Below, one piece after another: positions 58,835-58,861 of a stretch of 58,861 bases of DNA (within the stretch, counting starts at the first letter, position 1; every line of letters starts with the position of its first letter). Below the pieces are notes generated by a model, which was not told where the DNA came from, ran no database searches, and saw nothing but the letters and a program-made list of their open reading frames with translations. The stretch is from Chara braunii (Eukaryota > Streptophyta > Charophyceae > Charales > Characeae). A program made the translations under genes and the position numbers. Location: the NCBI GenBank assembly GCA_003427395.1, contig BFEA01000364.1:82340-141200 (forward strand), read 5' to 3'.

Positions 58835-58861
58835 GTGCCGGGGGGAGGGGAGGAAGGACCC

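Overview
This is a repeat-dominated eukaryotic nuclear window, with no convincing intact cellular gene. It carries a decayed Helitron of the plant/algal Rep-PIF1 type, retroelement gag genes with two zinc knuckles, GT-AG intron signals, long CA, TC and GT microsatellites, small non-autonomous DNA transposons and a U6 snRNA-like fragment. A streptophyte or green-algal genome fits best. A large-genome charophyte such as Chara is my guess from the style of the gag and Helitron proteins, and it is not proven.

Backbone. Most of the window (about 152-52385) is one tandem array of two alternating blocks. Block R (putative long terminal repeat, 5.3-6.6 kb before insertions) occurs at 957-7566, 17046-30525, 40476-47091 and 47092-52385. 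Block I (internal, about 9.5-10 kb) occurs at 7567-17045 and 30526-40475, with the tail of a third copy at 152-956. The order is (I)-R-I-R-I-R-R. Block I carries two minus-strand gag-type frames (ORF1 and ORF2) and no reverse transcriptase, integrase or protease was recognised. The array therefore looks like an old head-to-tail array of a gag-only, non-autonomous LTR-type element read on the minus strand.

Inside each R block, in plus-strand order, lie: an approximately 120-bp tandem repeat whose units alternate between two types; an array of up to eight hairpins with the same loop but different, covarying stems; a long unassigned stretch; and a strong hairpin at the right end. The hairpin array is the most unusual feature. 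Three R copies share one loop sequence. The R copy at 40476-47091 has a different loop in every hairpin, while its stems still pair through compensatory changes.

Insertions can be dated against empty sister copies. (1) A 371-372-bp hAT-like element family (8-bp target duplications) at 2373-2743 and 31964-32335, and probably 1-151, has a shared core but completely different palindrome-rich arms. (2) A 521-bp fold-back element lies at 5727-6247, 14270-14793 and 55992-56512. (3) Dead Helitron pieces lie in the second R block: the Rep N-terminal part at 21466-22737 (+), the next part at 29397-29750 (+), and the helicase with the 3' terminus at 29395-24891 (-). A 202-bp gap inside a CA microsatellite (24293-24494) makes this local order uncertain. 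(4) A U6-like fragment downstream of a tRNA-like sequence occurs only in the third R block (45888-46122, minus strand). The right flank (52386-58861) is different DNA with one unknown, mostly open reading frame on the minus strand (54583-53243, two in-frame TAG codons) and a GT microsatellite.
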